A DNA stretch of 64,000 nucleotides, taken from the NCBI RefSeq assembly GCF_024204645.1, contig NZ_CP100351.1, positions 558,001 to 622,000 of the forward strand, given 5' to 3'. Each line of letters starts with the position of its first letter. Positions within the stretch are counted from its first letter, which is position 1. A program made the position numbers and the translations under genes. Source of the stretch: Desulfomicrobium sp. ZS1. GTDB taxonomy: Bacteria > Desulfobacterota > Desulfovibrionia > Desulfovibrionales > Desulfomicrobiaceae. The notes under the pieces are model-generated. The model saw only the letters and a program-made list of their open reading frames with translations. It was not told the origin of the DNA and made no database searches. Of this stretch, positions 46,444 through 55,320 are shown in pieces.

Positions 46444-48603
46444 TCATGCATCCAGCGCCTTACGTTCCCTTCTTTTGGCGTGCAGGATGGGCTCCGTATA
46501 GCCGCTCGGCTGCTCGCGGCCTTTGAATATCAGGTCGCTGGCGGCCTGAAAGGCTATGCTGGCATCGAAGTCGGGGGCCATGGGGCGGTAAACCGGGTCG
46601 CCTTCGTTCTGCCTGTCGACCACGGCGGCCATGCGTTCCAGGGTGGCGCGGACCTGTTCCAGGCTGCAGAGGCCGTGGTGCAGCCAGTTGGCGATGTATT
46701 GGCTGGAGATGCGCAGGGTGGCGCGGTCTTCCATGAGCCCCACGTCGGTTATGTCCGGCACCTTGGAGCAGCCGATGCCCTGGTCGATCCAGCGCACCAC
46801 GTAGCCCAATATGCCCTGGCAGTTGTTGTCCAGTTCGCGCTGGATTTCCTCCGTGGGCAACGGATGGTCAAGCAGAGGCAGGGTCAGGAGCTCGTTCAGG
46901 CTGGCCCTCTTCGTGCGCTGCAGTTCCGCCTGACGGGCAAAGACATCCACTTCATGGTAATGCATGGCGTGCAGGGTCGCGGCCGTGGGGGACGGAACCC
47001 AGGCGCAGTTGGCTCCAGCCAGGGGGTGCGCCTGCTTGGTTTCGACCATCTGTTTCATGCGGTCCGGCATGGCCCACATGCCCTTGCCGATCTGGGCCTT
47101 GCCGGAAAACCCGCAGGCCAGACCCGTGTCCACGTTCCAATCCTCGTAGGACAGAATCCAGCTGGCATTCTTCATGGCCGTCTTGGGCACCATGGGACCG
47201 GCTTCCATGCTGGTGTGGATTTCATCGCCCGTGCGATCCAGAAAACCCGTATTGATGAAGATGACCCGGTCCTTGGCCGCGCGGATGCATTCCGCCAGAT
47301 TGACCGATGTCCTGCGCTCCTCGTCCATGATTCCGATTTTCATGGTGTGCCGGGGCATGCCCAGCGCGTCTTCCACGCGGTCAAACAGGTCGCAGGCGAA
47401 GGCGACTTCTTCGGGGCCATGCATTTTGGGTTTGACGATATACACGCTGCCGGAGCGGCTGTTGCGCAGGGACCCGAGCTGCTTGAGGTCGTGCAGGGCG
47501 ACAAGGCCGGTGACCATGGCGTCAAGGATGCCTTCCTGGACTTCGTCGGAGCCGAGCAGGACCGCGTCCGTGGTCATGAGATGGCCAACGTTGCGCACCA
47601 ACAACAGGCTGCGCCCGGGCAGGGTCAGGGGTGAGCCGTCGGGAGCAGTGTAGGCGCGGTCGGGGCTGAGGCTGCGACTGACGGTTTTGCCGCCCTTGGG
47701 AAAGGACGCCAACAGGTCGCCGCGCAGCAGGCCCAGCCAGTTGGCATACGTTTGGGCCTTGTCCTCGCCGTCAACGGCGGCGATGGAGTCCTCGAAGTCG
47801 ACGATGGTGGTCATGGCCGCTTCCAGCACTACGTCCTTGACGCCTGCGGGATGGGCCTTGCCCACGGGGTGCTCGCGGTCGAAATGCAGTTCGATGTGCA
47901 GTCCGTTGTTTTTGAAAAGCAGGACATCGGGGGCGAATCCGGCGAAAGCCTCCGGGTTTTGCAGCGCAGTCACGCCGTCCGGCAAATGAATCTCTACCCC
48001 CGCCCCTTTGCCCTTAGGTACCAACCGGTACTCCTGGACATCACCGTGGCTGCCCCGGGTCAGGGGCAGGGCTTTATCCAGGAATCGGGCCGCGAATTCC
48101 ATGACCTTGGCTCCGCGCACAGGGTTGTATGCTCCCGCCCGTGTCGCGCCGTCTTCTTCGGAGAGCACGTCCGTGCCGTACAAGGCGTCGTACAGGCTGC
48201 CCCAGCGGGCGTTGGCCGCGTTCAAGGCGTAGCGGGCGTTCGTGGCCGGGACGACGAGCTGTGGCCCGGCGATGGATGATATTTCCGGATCGACGCCGGA
48301 GGTCCCGATGGAGAAGGGCAGGCCCTCGGGCACGATGTAGCCGATCTCGCGCAGGAGCTGCTCGTAGGCGACGGCGTCATGGGGTCCGTCTTTGTGCCGC
48401 TTGTGCCACGAATCGATGGTTTCCTGCAGATACTGGCGTTTGGCCAGCAATTCGCGGTTGCGCGGGGACAGGTCGTGCAGAATTTTTTCCAGGGCGGCCC
48501 AGAAGTCTGTGTCCGTCACGCCGGTTCCGGGCGTGGCTTTTTGGCGTATCAGGTCATAGAGTGGTTTGGCGACGTGCAATCCGCCGACAGGAACGTAAGT
48601 CAT
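46444..48603 (-). CDS. glcB: Malate synthase G
   Basis: 719 residues, the length and content of isoform G (TFG-type glyoxylate site [27 protein letters not shown]-type [22 protein letters not shown]-terminal [15 protein letters not shown]). It condenses glyoxylate and acetyl-CoA to malate. No isocitrate lyase is in the window, so glyoxylate probably comes from glycolate oxidation. The start at 48603 follows AAAGGAG. A GntR-type operator overlaps its promoter. Confidence 0.96.
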   Translation of the reverse strand: MTYVPVGGLHVAKPLYDLIRQKATPGTGVTDTDFWAALEKILHDLSPRNRELLAKRQYLQETIDSWHKRHKDGPHDAVAYEQLLREIGYIVPEGLPFSIGTSGVDPEISSIAGPQLVVPATNARYALNAANARWGSLYDALYGTDVLSEEDGATRAGAYNPVRGAKVMEFAARFLDKALPLTRGSHGDVQEYRLVPKGKGAGVEIHLPDGVTALQNPEAFAGFAPDVLLFKNNGLHIELHFDREHPVGKAHPAGVKDVVLEAAMTTIVDFEDSIAAVDGEDKAQTYANWLGLLRGDLLASFPKGGKTVSRSLSPDRAYTAPDGSPLTLPGRSLLLVRNVGHLMTTDAVLLGSDEVQEGILDAMVTGLVALHDLKQLGSLRNSRSGSVYIVKPKMHGPEEVAFACDLFDRVEDALGMPRHTMKIGIMDEERRTSVNLAECIRAAKDRVIFINTGFLDRTGDEIHTSMEAGPMVPKTAMKNASWILSYEDWNVDTGLACGFSGKAQIGKGMWAMPDRMKQMVETKQAHPLAGANCAWVPSPTAATLHAMHYHEVDVFARQAELQRTKRASLNELLTLPLLDHPLPTEEIQRELDNNCQGILGYVVRWIDQGIGCSKVPDITDVGLMEDRATLRISSQYIANWLHHGLCSLEQVRATLERMAAVVDRQNEGDPVYRPMAPDFDASIAFQAASDLIFKGREQPSGYTEPILHAKRRERKALDA

Positions 48604-48628
48604 GGGCTGCTCCTTTGTTGACATGGAA

Positions 48629-48643
48629 ATTGGTCCTACCAAT
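48629..48643 (-). promoter_or_regulatory. GntR/FadR-type operator (ATTGGTAGGACCAAT)
   Basis: A perfect 15-bp inverted repeat ATTGGT-AGG-ACCAAT, the TGGTnnnACCA half-site form known for FadR-subfamily regulators (PdhR, LldR, GlcC). It overlaps the -10 of the promoter below, 26 bp before the glcB start, a position fit for repression relieved by an acid effector. Confidence 0.72.
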
Positions 48644-48667
48644 ATCAGGGAGCAGGCTTTGGGTCAA
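48639..48667 (-). promoter_or_regulatory. glcB sigma-70 promoter
   Basis: TTGACC (48667-48662), exactly 17 bp, then TATTGG (48644-48639). The -10 overlaps the operator palindrome. Confidence 0.6.
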
Positions 48668-48857
48668 CGATGATCCGCAAGATTGCGGGTAATGGCGGCG
48701 TGCTCGGCCAGCTCATGTTTCCAATGAGTAAGAGGAAGCCGAGCAGCGCAGGCATGCGTTGATATTTTACGGAAAGTTTGACGGGCGCGGAAGAAAGCGG
48801 AGGCTGGTCACGGGTATCGGGGGAGTGAAGGGGCCGCACGGGCTCCTGGCTTCAGCC

Positions 48858-49058
48858 TCAGGAGAAGCCGCCCTTGGGTGCGCATCCCGATGCCTGGGAA
48901 CCTGCCGACCCGGAGTGCTGGACGCTGGCGGAAAGAAGCTTTTCGACTTTTTTGTTTGTCTTGCACTGGGGGCAGGGCGGAGTTTGCTTGTGGTCGGCGG
49001 GGAGGATCTCCTCGAAACAAAGTCCGCATTCGCTGCATTTGAATTCGTAGATGGGCAT
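48858..49058 (-). CDS. FmdB-type zinc-ribbon protein
   Basis: 66 residues. The opening MPIYEFKCSECG and the second CPQC knuckle match the FmdB/CxxC regulatory family (C8-x2-C11, then C29-x2-C32). The tail is Ser/Gly rich. It is the last gene of the minus-strand run, 30 bp after DUF445. Function unknown. Confidence 0.85.
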   Translation of the reverse strand: MPIYEFKCSECGLCFEEILPADHKQTPPCPQCKTNKKVEKLLSASVQHSGSAGSQASGCAPKGGFS

Positions 49059-49087
49059 GGCGTTTCCGTTGTTTTGGAGCTTCTGGT

Positions 49088-49684
49088 TTAGAAGAAAATC
49101 AGGCCCTGGATCAGTCCGATCATGGCACCGAGCACCGCTCCCACGACCTCGATGAACCTGAACTCCTTGGACATGATGGACATGAGCAAGACCTCAAGCC
49201 GTTCCATGGGGAGGTTTTCGATCTTGTCCTGGATGAGCTTTCTGAAATCCAGGGAGGTTTCCAGTTCGCTGGTGGCGGTTTCAAGCAAGCTCGGTACAAT
49301 GCGGTCCAGTTCTTTGTCCAGCAGCCCCTTGATCTTGTCCATCATGGGGCCGTCCAGAAACATGGCGATCATGGGGTTCAGGGTCCCGAGGCGTTTGGAC
49401 AGGAACTCGGCGAATCCATCCTCGATCTTGTCCTTGATTTTGGCCGCGAATTCCGGCCGACGCATGGCGCTTTGGATGTCGTCGTGGGACAGCAGCTCGC
49501 CTTCGATGACTGCCGCCAGGTTCATGGCCAGCGCCTTCTGGCGTTTGGGGAAGATGCCCTGCACCGTCAGGCTGCCGATCTGCACCGGGCGGCGCGGGTG
49601 AAAGAGCATCTTGATGGCGATGAAATTGGTGATCCAGCCGATAAAGGCGCAGATCAGCGTCGAAAAGCACAGTTTCAAAAGCAT
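49088..49684 (-). CDS. DUF445 family membrane protein
   Basis: 198 residues: N-terminal membrane segment with the family motif WITNFIAIKMLFHPRRP, an amphipathic helical middle and a C-terminal hydrophobic segment (VVGAVLGAMIGLIQGLIFF). Family function is unknown. Its start at 49684 sits 48 bp after the upstream gene's stop. Confidence 0.85.
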   Translation of the reverse strand: MLLKLCFSTLICAFIGWITNFIAIKMLFHPRRPVQIGSLTVQGIFPKRQKALAMNLAAVIEGELLSHDDIQSAMRRPEFAAKIKDKIEDGFAEFLSKRLGTLNPMIAMFLDGPMMDKIKGLLDKELDRIVPSLLETATSELETSLDFRKLIQDKIENLPMERLEVLLMSIMSKEFRFIEVVGAVLGAMIGLIQGLIFF

Positions 49685-49732
49685 GGGAATCTCCGGAGAG
49701 CGAATTTGTATCCAGCGGGGCGGGTCGCGTTT

Positions 49733-50176
49733 CTACTCAACGCTGGTTGGAACCTGCTGGTCCATGGTGCGGGGGATATCGTTTCTGAGCGTGCTCTTGA
49801 TCTGGGCGGTGAAGGCCGCCAGTCCCTGAATCTGGATGCCTTCCAGCATCTGGGCCTCGGACTCGATCTTGGAGCAGGCCTTGGCGCTGGACCAGATCAA
49901 GTGGATGCCCGCAGTCTGCTTCACGCCTTTGGCGTTCGCCAGCTCAATGACGGCCATGGCGTTGGAGCGGCGGACCTGCTGTTTGACCTGGACGGGCAGG
50001 GCCGGGACTTTCAGCAGGTCGTTCTTGGTCAGGAACATGTAGGTCAGGGTCATGCTCGGACTGGACATGGCCTGGTTGCGAAAGCCCGCGTCCACGTTCA
50101 CGCCTTGTTCCCGGGCGGACTCGATCATGTGGAAGAGGTCGCCGGCGATGCTTTGGGCGTAGTTTTTTTCTGTCAT
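49733..50176 (-). CDS. Hypothetical protein (147 aa)
   Basis: Not recognised. It is a soluble, helical-looking protein (MTEKNYAQSIAGDLFHMIESA) with no signal peptide. The start at 50176 has CGAGG upstream. Being between a tautomerase and DUF445 in the same direction it is probably part of the stress-type cluster. An 8-bp perfect hairpin (CGGGACGA/TCGTCCCG, 50199-50216) lies in its leader. Confidence 0.65.
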   Translation of the reverse strand: MTEKNYAQSIAGDLFHMIESAREQGVNVDAGFRNQAMSSPSMTLTYMFLTKNDLLKVPALPVQVKQQVRRSNAMAVIELANAKGVKQTAGIHLIWSSAKACSKIESEAQMLEGIQIQGLAAFTAQIKSTLRNDIPRTMDQQVPTSVE

Positions 50177-50198
50177 GGATACCTCGTTTGGATGGTGC

Positions 50199-50216
50199 CG
50201 GGACGAAGTCGTCCCG
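50199..50216 (-). promoter_or_regulatory. 8-bp perfect hairpin in the 50265/50176 gap
   Basis: CGGGACGA (50199-50206) and TCGTCCCG (50209-50216), 2-base loop, without a U-tract on the minus strand. Could be an mRNA processing or stability element between the tautomerase and the next gene. Confidence 0.5.
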
Positions 50217-50264
50217 ACGCCCGGCTCCTTTACACGAGGCTTTAGCAGCAGGCAAGACGCCGGG

Positions 50265-50606
50265 TCAGGCGAAGGTGCGGCCGTCCCAGGCCCATTTGCC
50301 GGGGTCCACATCCATGAAGACGATATAGACGCGCTGACTTTCAATGCCCAGTTCCGCGTGCATCATCTCCGTCAGCTCTCCGGCAAGTTTCCGGATCAGT
50401 TCATCTTTGAGACCCAGGGCGCGCAGGCTCATGTGCGCCACGGGTTCGTCGTTGCCGCCGAACAGCATGGGCATCTCGTCCTTGACCATGACCATCATAT
50501 AGGTTTCGGCCTTGCAGAGCTCCGTGCAGACGCATCCGGAGAGAGAGCGCATGAGCTTGTTCTTGTCCTGAACGCGCACGTTGGTCGTAAGTTCAAGGCA
50601 GGGCAT
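50265..50606 (-). CDS. Tautomerase / MIF family protein
   Basis: 113 residues beginning M-P2-C-L-E, with the catalytic N-terminal proline (after Met removal) of the tautomerase superfamily. Further MIF-like motifs are PVAHMSLRALG and the C-terminal VYIVFMDVDPGKWAWDG. Acts probably as phenylpyruvate-type or related keto-enol tautomerase. The start at 50606 follows GGAGGAAA. Confidence 0.88.
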   Translation of the reverse strand: MPCLELTTNVRVQDKNKLMRSLSGCVCTELCKAETYMMVMVKDEMPMLFGGNDEPVAHMSLRALGLKDELIRKLAGELTEMMHAELGIESQRVYIVFMDVDPGKWAWDGRTFA

Positions 50607-50623
50607 GTTTTCCTCCGTATGAA

Positions 50624-51115
50624 TTATTGCACCACCCAGACGGTGCAATCTTTGGCCAGATGGGTGACCTTGGTGGTCACGCTGCCGAAAAGAAACTCTT
50701 CCGCGCGGGACACTCCCCGGCGACCGATGACCAGGGTCCCGAAATCGCCCTGCTGCTGCACCTGCAGGATGTCGCGGGCAATGGACGTGCCGATGCTGCA
50801 CTGCTGCGCAACGGGATTCACCGGGGATTGGCAATGCGGAACGTAGGAGATGGTTACCGCGTCCGGTGAAATGCCCTGCCCGGTCAGGTTGGACTTGGCC
50901 TGTTGCAGGAAGGTGCGGATGCGCAGTTCCTGGGTTTGCCCCGCCTCGACCCATGAGGCCTCGTCCGGATACAGGTCGCGGTTGGGTGGGCGTTCGATAT
51001 ACAGGACCGTTATCAGAAAGCCTGCACTGTCTCCCAGCAGTTCGGCGACATAGGTTACGGCGCGGGCTGCGTTATCCGAAGCATCCACGGCAATGAGAAT
51101 TTTTTTCGGGTCCAT
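50624..51115 (-). CDS. Universal stress protein (UspA family)
   Basis: 163 residues of a single Usp domain with the ATP-binding G-x2-G-x9-G-S motif seen as GRRGVSRAEEFLFGSVT. It begins with KKILIAVDASDNAARAV. Usp proteins bind ATP and support survival in starvation or oxygen stress. The start at 51115 follows AAGGAG; the kinase-like gene ends 9 bp upstream. Confidence 0.92.
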   Translation of the reverse strand: MDPKKILIAVDASDNAARAVTYVAELLGDSAGFLITVLYIERPPNRDLYPDEASWVEAGQTQELRIRTFLQQAKSNLTGQGISPDAVTISYVPHCQSPVNPVAQQCSIGTSIARDILQVQQQGDFGTLVIGRRGVSRAEEFLFGSVTTKVTHLAKDCTVWVVQ

Positions 51116-51124
51116 GATTTCTCC

Positions 51125-52099
51125 TTACGTGTTGATTCGCCCGCGACGAATTTCATCGATGCAGGGCGTAAGGTCTTCAAGCATTTCTCCGACAGTGAAA
51201 TAGAACACCTCAGAGGCGGAGGAAAAGTGCATGAGCACGTTGTTCAATGCATGGGGCACATAGGGGTATACCTTGCGCAGGTTGGCCAGGCGATTCCTGA
51301 AAAGCAGGGAAAAATCCGCCGCTTCAAAGGAAACATCCGCCTTGCCGTCGAAATCCGGCCGGGGGATGTTAAAAGTGGTGCAGAATTTTTTGCCGATCAG
51401 GAACAGAAGGAGGTTGCCGAGGCCAAAGATGTCCAGGCCGAAGGGATTTTCCTGGAACTCGTAGGTGTAGTCAAAATCAATCCAGACATAGTTGCCCGTA
51501 TCCTGTTCCAGCCAGAGGTGATCGCGGCGGATGTCGCCATGGTTCTCCCCGTGTTTGTGCAGAAATTCGATGGCGCGGCAGGCCTGCGTGAATTGTGTCA
51601 GGATGTCCGGCAGCATTTCGAAAAAGTAGGTTTTGTGGTCGGCCTCCAGGCGGTCGACGTGCAGGGAGAGCAGGTCGCCTTTGACCACGTCGAGGACGCG
51701 CACGTTGTTCCCGGCCGTATCGTCGTGGGAATACCCCTGCATAAAGCGCATGTCTCCCTTGACCAGGTCCAGGATGCGGGCCTCCTTGCGCGGGCTGCGG
51801 AAGCACTCGATCTCCATGCTGCCCATAGACACGGGAAAGCGTTCGTAAAAGACCAGCTTTAGGATTTTTCTCTCTCGCGTGGAAAGCTCCCGGCAACGCT
51901 TGACCCAATATTTGGGGTCCTCCACACCGAAACTGCGCTCTTTTTCGTCCCGCAGCACCAGGAAATATTTTCCATTCAGGTCGATCACATCGCCATACGT
52001 GATGTTCATGAATTCCGAGGTGTCGGTCAGCAGCTGTCCAGCCCGCTTGCGCGGGAATTCCGGGTCAAAGCGGCTGATGATCTCATAAGCGTTCGTCAT
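51125..52099 (-). CDS. Protein kinase-like protein with degenerate motifs
   Basis: 324 residues. A kinase-like fold is suggested by HGDIRRDHLW (a Asp in the catalytic loop, HxD without the conserved Asn) and WIDFDY (DFD where DFG is usual). Upstream, a helical N-terminus contains RELSTRERKILKLVFYERF. No glycine-loop consensus is visible. It is directly upstream of uspA (9 bp). Whether it is an active kinase or a pseudokinase cannot be told. Confidence 0.7.
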   Translation of the reverse strand: MTNAYEIISRFDPEFPRKRAGQLLTDTSEFMNITYGDVIDLNGKYFLVLRDEKERSFGVEDPKYWVKRCRELSTRERKILKLVFYERFPVSMGSMEIECFRSPRKEARILDLVKGDMRFMQGYSHDDTAGNNVRVLDVVKGDLLSLHVDRLEADHKTYFFEMLPDILTQFTQACRAIEFLHKHGENHGDIRRDHLWLEQDTGNYVWIDFDYTYEFQENPFGLDIFGLGNLLLFLIGKKFCTTFNIPRPDFDGKADVSFEAADFSLLFRNRLANLRKVYPYVPHALNNVLMHFSSASEVFYFTVGEMLEDLTPCIDEIRRGRINT

Positions 52100-52120
52100 G
52101 CGCGTCTCCTGCGTCTTGCC

Positions 52121-53071
52121 CTAAGCGTGGTTGCGCAACTTGAGTTCGAGGGGGTGAGGCCTGAGATACGTCTGGTCCTGCAGATAGAATTCCTCGTATT
52201 TGAGCACATAGTGGTTGAGCAGGGTCACGGGAACAATGAGCGGCAGCACGCCGCGCGCGTACTGGTTGATCAGGTCGAGCAGTTCCTGCTTTTCATCCGG
52301 GAGCAGATCGTTTTTGAAGTAGCCCATGATGTGCTGCAGCACGTTGCGGTGCTTGGGCGGAGTGGCCTTCATGCGCATCGCGGTCATGAGATGTTCGTGG
52401 TAATTCTTGAAAAGCTGATCCTTGGGCATGGACTTGCCGCTCGCCACCAGCCTGCCCATGGCCCGGTAGATTTCGGGGCTGTGGGCCAGAATTTGGAGTT
52501 TGTGCCGGGTGTGGAACGTGATCAGGTTGCCGAGATTCTGACCGCCTTTGAGCATGTCGCGGTAGCGGCGCAGCACGAAGATGCGGTCGATGAAATTTTC
52601 GCGCAGGTGCACATCGTGCAAGCGGCCCTCCTCTTCCACGGGCAGAAGGGGAAAATGCTTCATGAACATGCGCGCGAAGATGCCCACCGACTGCCCGGCG
52701 AGATTGCCCGATTCCGAATAGACTTTGACCCTCTCCATACCGCTGGATGGGGATTTGCTCTTGAAGATGAAGCCGCACAGTCCTTCGTTTTCCAGTTCGG
52801 CCAGACGGCCCGCGGCCCAATCCTGCATGCGCTTGGTGTGGTCGATGCGGGTCTTCTGGGTCAGAAGACGCGGGGAATCCGGATCACCTACCAGGCGCAG
52901 GGCTTCGCGCGGGATGGGCAGGCCGCATTCCACCTCCGGACAGACCGGGACGTATTCCACATATTCGCCCAGGGTCTTGGTCAGAAAGGGGTCGTGCTTG
53001 TGCCCCCCGTCGTAACGGACCTTGTCCCCGAGCAGGCAACGGCTGACACCCAGCCGGATGGGTCGGTTCAT
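52121..53071 (-). CDS. YbgA-like protein (DUF523 + DUF1722)
   Basis: 316 residues: DUF523 (about 1-140; GVSRCLLGDKVRYDGG, CPEVECGLPIPRE, cysteine-containing) followed by DUF1722 (about 190-310; TFHTRHKLQILAHSPEIYR). The start at 53071 has AAGGAG; an in-frame upstream frame begins at 53110. Family function is not well defined, with links to DNA repair or photoreactivation reported for fused forms. It ends 21 bp before the kinase-like gene. Confidence 0.85.
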   Translation of the reverse strand: MNRPIRLGVSRCLLGDKVRYDGGHKHDPFLTKTLGEYVEYVPVCPEVECGLPIPREALRLVGDPDSPRLLTQKTRIDHTKRMQDWAAGRLAELENEGLCGFIFKSKSPSSGMERVKVYSESGNLAGQSVGIFARMFMKHFPLLPVEEEGRLHDVHLRENFIDRIFVLRRYRDMLKGGQNLGNLITFHTRHKLQILAHSPEIYRAMGRLVASGKSMPKDQLFKNYHEHLMTAMRMKATPPKHRNVLQHIMGYFKNDLLPDEKQELLDLINQYARGVLPLIVPVTLLNHYVLKYEEFYLQDQTYLRPHPLELKLRNHA

Positions 53072-53191
53072 GATATTCTCCTTGCCTAGACAGCGAATCC
53101 TTGGCTGCATGCGTCGGCTCTGGTTTGTTTCTCGAAGTATTCCCCGATTATCGTCCTGCTGTCCAGGATCACGGCATATTTTTCAGAGTCG

Positions 53192-53680
53192 TCATCCGAA
53201 GCCGATGCGGGTCAGCTGCTGGAAGTTGTTGACCAGACAGTAGCTGTCCACTTTAAGTTCCATGACCGCGCTGTCGGAGGCGGCCGCAAAAGCGCTTAAA
53301 CTCGGATGCTTTCTTGAAAAAAGAGTCACCGCCTTGTGTCTGCGTTCTCCGTCGAGCTCGGTGGCGAAGGCCGTCACCGTCAGGGCTTGGGCACTGGCCG
53401 GATCGGACGGATCGTTGCGGGCCGTGCTGATCAGGAAGGACACGTTGGGGTTGGAACTCATGTTGTCGTATTTTGCGGTCTGCCGTGGCGTGACGATGAT
53501 AATGGTCCGCAAGTCATGCGAAGTCACGAAAGCCATCTGGCTGCACAGCGGTATGTCCATGAAGGAGGTGGCCAGGACTCCGGAGCGTTGTTCGCCCAGG
53601 ATGGTCTCCAGGGTCTCGCGGATTTCGGGTTCGGCTATGGTGGTTTCTACAAAGTTTGGTTGTGTTATCAGAGTCGGCAT
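53192..53680 (-). CDS. Pyridoxamine 5'-phosphate oxidase-like flavin protein
   Basis: 162 residues of the PNPOx split-barrel type: GEQRSGVLATSFMDIPLCSQMAFV, then a second beta block (TIIIVTPRQTAKYDNMSSNPNVSFLI) characteristic of FMN-binding. The start at 53680 has AAGGAGGG and overlaps the upstream SDR gene's end by 13 bp. Likely binds FMN or heme. Confidence 0.83.
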   Translation of the reverse strand: MPTLITQPNFVETTIAEPEIRETLETILGEQRSGVLATSFMDIPLCSQMAFVTSHDLRTIIIVTPRQTAKYDNMSSNPNVSFLISTARNDPSDPASAQALTVTAFATELDGERRHKAVTLFSRKHPSLSAFAAASDSAVMELKVDSYCLVNNFQQLTRIGFG

Positions 53681-55188
53681 TGCGAGCCCTCCTTGGGCGG
53701 GGTGACGGGTCCGGAAAGAATTTTTCCTCCGATCTTGCGGGCCAGGGCCGTGAGCATGCCCCGAAAGAGCGGTCCGTGCACCGGTATGAGCGGATACCAG
53801 TACACCATGCCCCATAATCCTCGGGGCAGGAAACGGGCGCGCAGGGTCAATCTGGTGCGGCCTGGGCCCTCTTCCTCAATATCGAACTGGAGTAGGGCTT
53901 CGCCCGGCAGTTTCATTTCGGCCAGCAGGCGCAGGCGGCGATTTTCCTCGACCAACAGCACCCGCCAGAAGTCCAGGGCATCACCGATGCGCAGTTCCTC
54001 GGGATCACGCCGCCCGCGCCGCAGACCCGGACCGCCGATGAGTTTGTCGGCCAAGCCCCTTATTTTCCACATCCAGTTCCCATACAGCCAGCCCTCGTCC
54101 CCGCCGAGGCGGACGATCACGTGCCAGACCTGGGCCGGGGTGGCTGCCATGGTCAGGGTATGCGCCGATTCTAGCACTGTCCCTCCGGCGTAGGGAGCGT
54201 CGCCGCAGTCGATCCATTCCGGTACGCGCTGCAGACCCGCGTCGGACCAGCAGGTTTCCACTTCGTGGCGAACCGTGCGGTCCAGGGCCCTCGTGATGGC
54301 CTCTTCGCAGCTGAGCAGGCGGGTCGGAACAAGCTCCCGAATGCTGTTTTCCCGGCATACGACCTTGTTGCGCAATCCTTCGGCCAGGGGGCGTGACAGG
54401 CTGGACGGGACCGGGGTGACCATCTGGATCCAGTAGGAGGAGAGCCTCGGCGTCAGCACCGGCACCGGGATGATGATACGCGGCCGTAGTCCAGCCACGC
54501 GGGCATAGATGTCGAAAAGATCGCGGTAGCTGAGGATGTCCGGGCCGCCGATGTCCAGGGTGCGGCCTGCGGCCCCTGGACGGTCCAGGCAGCCGACCAG
54601 GTATTCGAGCACGTTGGTCACGGCGATGGGCTGGCACAGGGATTTGACCCAGGCCGGGGTGATCATGAGCGGCAGGCGGTCCACCAGGTAGCGCAGGATT
54701 TCAAAAGACGCGCTGCCCGAACCGATGATCATGGCCGCCCGCAGCCAGGTCAGGGGGACCGGCCCGCTGCCGAGAATCTCGCCGACTTCCATGCGCGATT
54801 TGAGATGTTCGCTCAAATCCTTGTCCGTGTCGCCAAGCCCTCCCAGATACAGGATTCGCTCAAGACCGGCTTCCCGGGCTGCATCACGCATGATGGTGGC
54901 GGCTCGCTTGTCGCGATCCTCAAAATTCTTCACGCCGGGATACATGGAATGGACCAGATAGTACGCCGCGTGACATCCGCGCAGGGCGTCGGTCAGCGCC
55001 GGCTGATCCAGGGCGTCGGCCTGGACCAGTTCCACGTTCGGATGGGCGGCGAAAGGCCTGCAGCGCAGTTTTTCCGGATTGCGGCCCACAGCGCGTACAT
55101 TCCAGCCGCGCTCCAGCAGCGCTGCAACCAGACGGCCTCCGATGTAACCCGTGGCCCCGAGGACGGCGACAGTCCGGTTTTGTTCCAT
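53668..55188 (-). CDS. SDR family NAD(P)-binding protein with DUF2867-like C-terminus
   Basis: 506 residues: an atypical short-chain dehydrogenase (about 1-300; VLGATGYIGGRLVAALL, YYLVHSM, YLGGLGD) and a C-terminal DUF2867/SRPBCC-type domain (about 350-490). The two-domain form resembles oxidoreductases with a ligand-binding module, of unknown substrate. The start at 55188 follows CAGGAG. It is the first gene of the run that continues with the PNPOx-like gene. Confidence 0.85.
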   Translation of the reverse strand: MEQNRTVAVLGATGYIGGRLVAALLERGWNVRAVGRNPEKLRCRPFAAHPNVELVQADALDQPALTDALRGCHAAYYLVHSMYPGVKNFEDRDKRAATIMRDAAREAGLERILYLGGLGDTDKDLSEHLKSRMEVGEILGSGPVPLTWLRAAMIIGSGSASFEILRYLVDRLPLMITPAWVKSLCQPIAVTNVLEYLVGCLDRPGAAGRTLDIGGPDILSYRDLFDIYARVAGLRPRIIIPVPVLTPRLSSYWIQMVTPVPSSLSRPLAEGLRNKVVCRENSIRELVPTRLLSCEEAITRALDRTVRHEVETCWSDAGLQRVPEWIDCGDAPYAGGTVLESAHTLTMAATPAQVWHVIVRLGGDEGWLYGNWMWKIRGLADKLIGGPGLRRGRRDPEELRIGDALDFWRVLLVEENRRLRLLAEMKLPGEALLQFDIEEEGPGRTRLTLRARFLPRGLWGMVYWYPLIPVHGPLFRGMLTALARKIGGKILSGPVTPPKEGSQCRL

Positions 55189-55320
55189 GCTTCAACTCCT
55201 GATAATATTTGAAGTTACAGATAGTTCCTTTGCGGCGTCTGGCAACCGTCTTTACTCTCGTTCTCAAGAGACCTATTGCTTCGGGAAAGCATTCAAATAT
55301 TTCATACTGACGAGGTTGCC

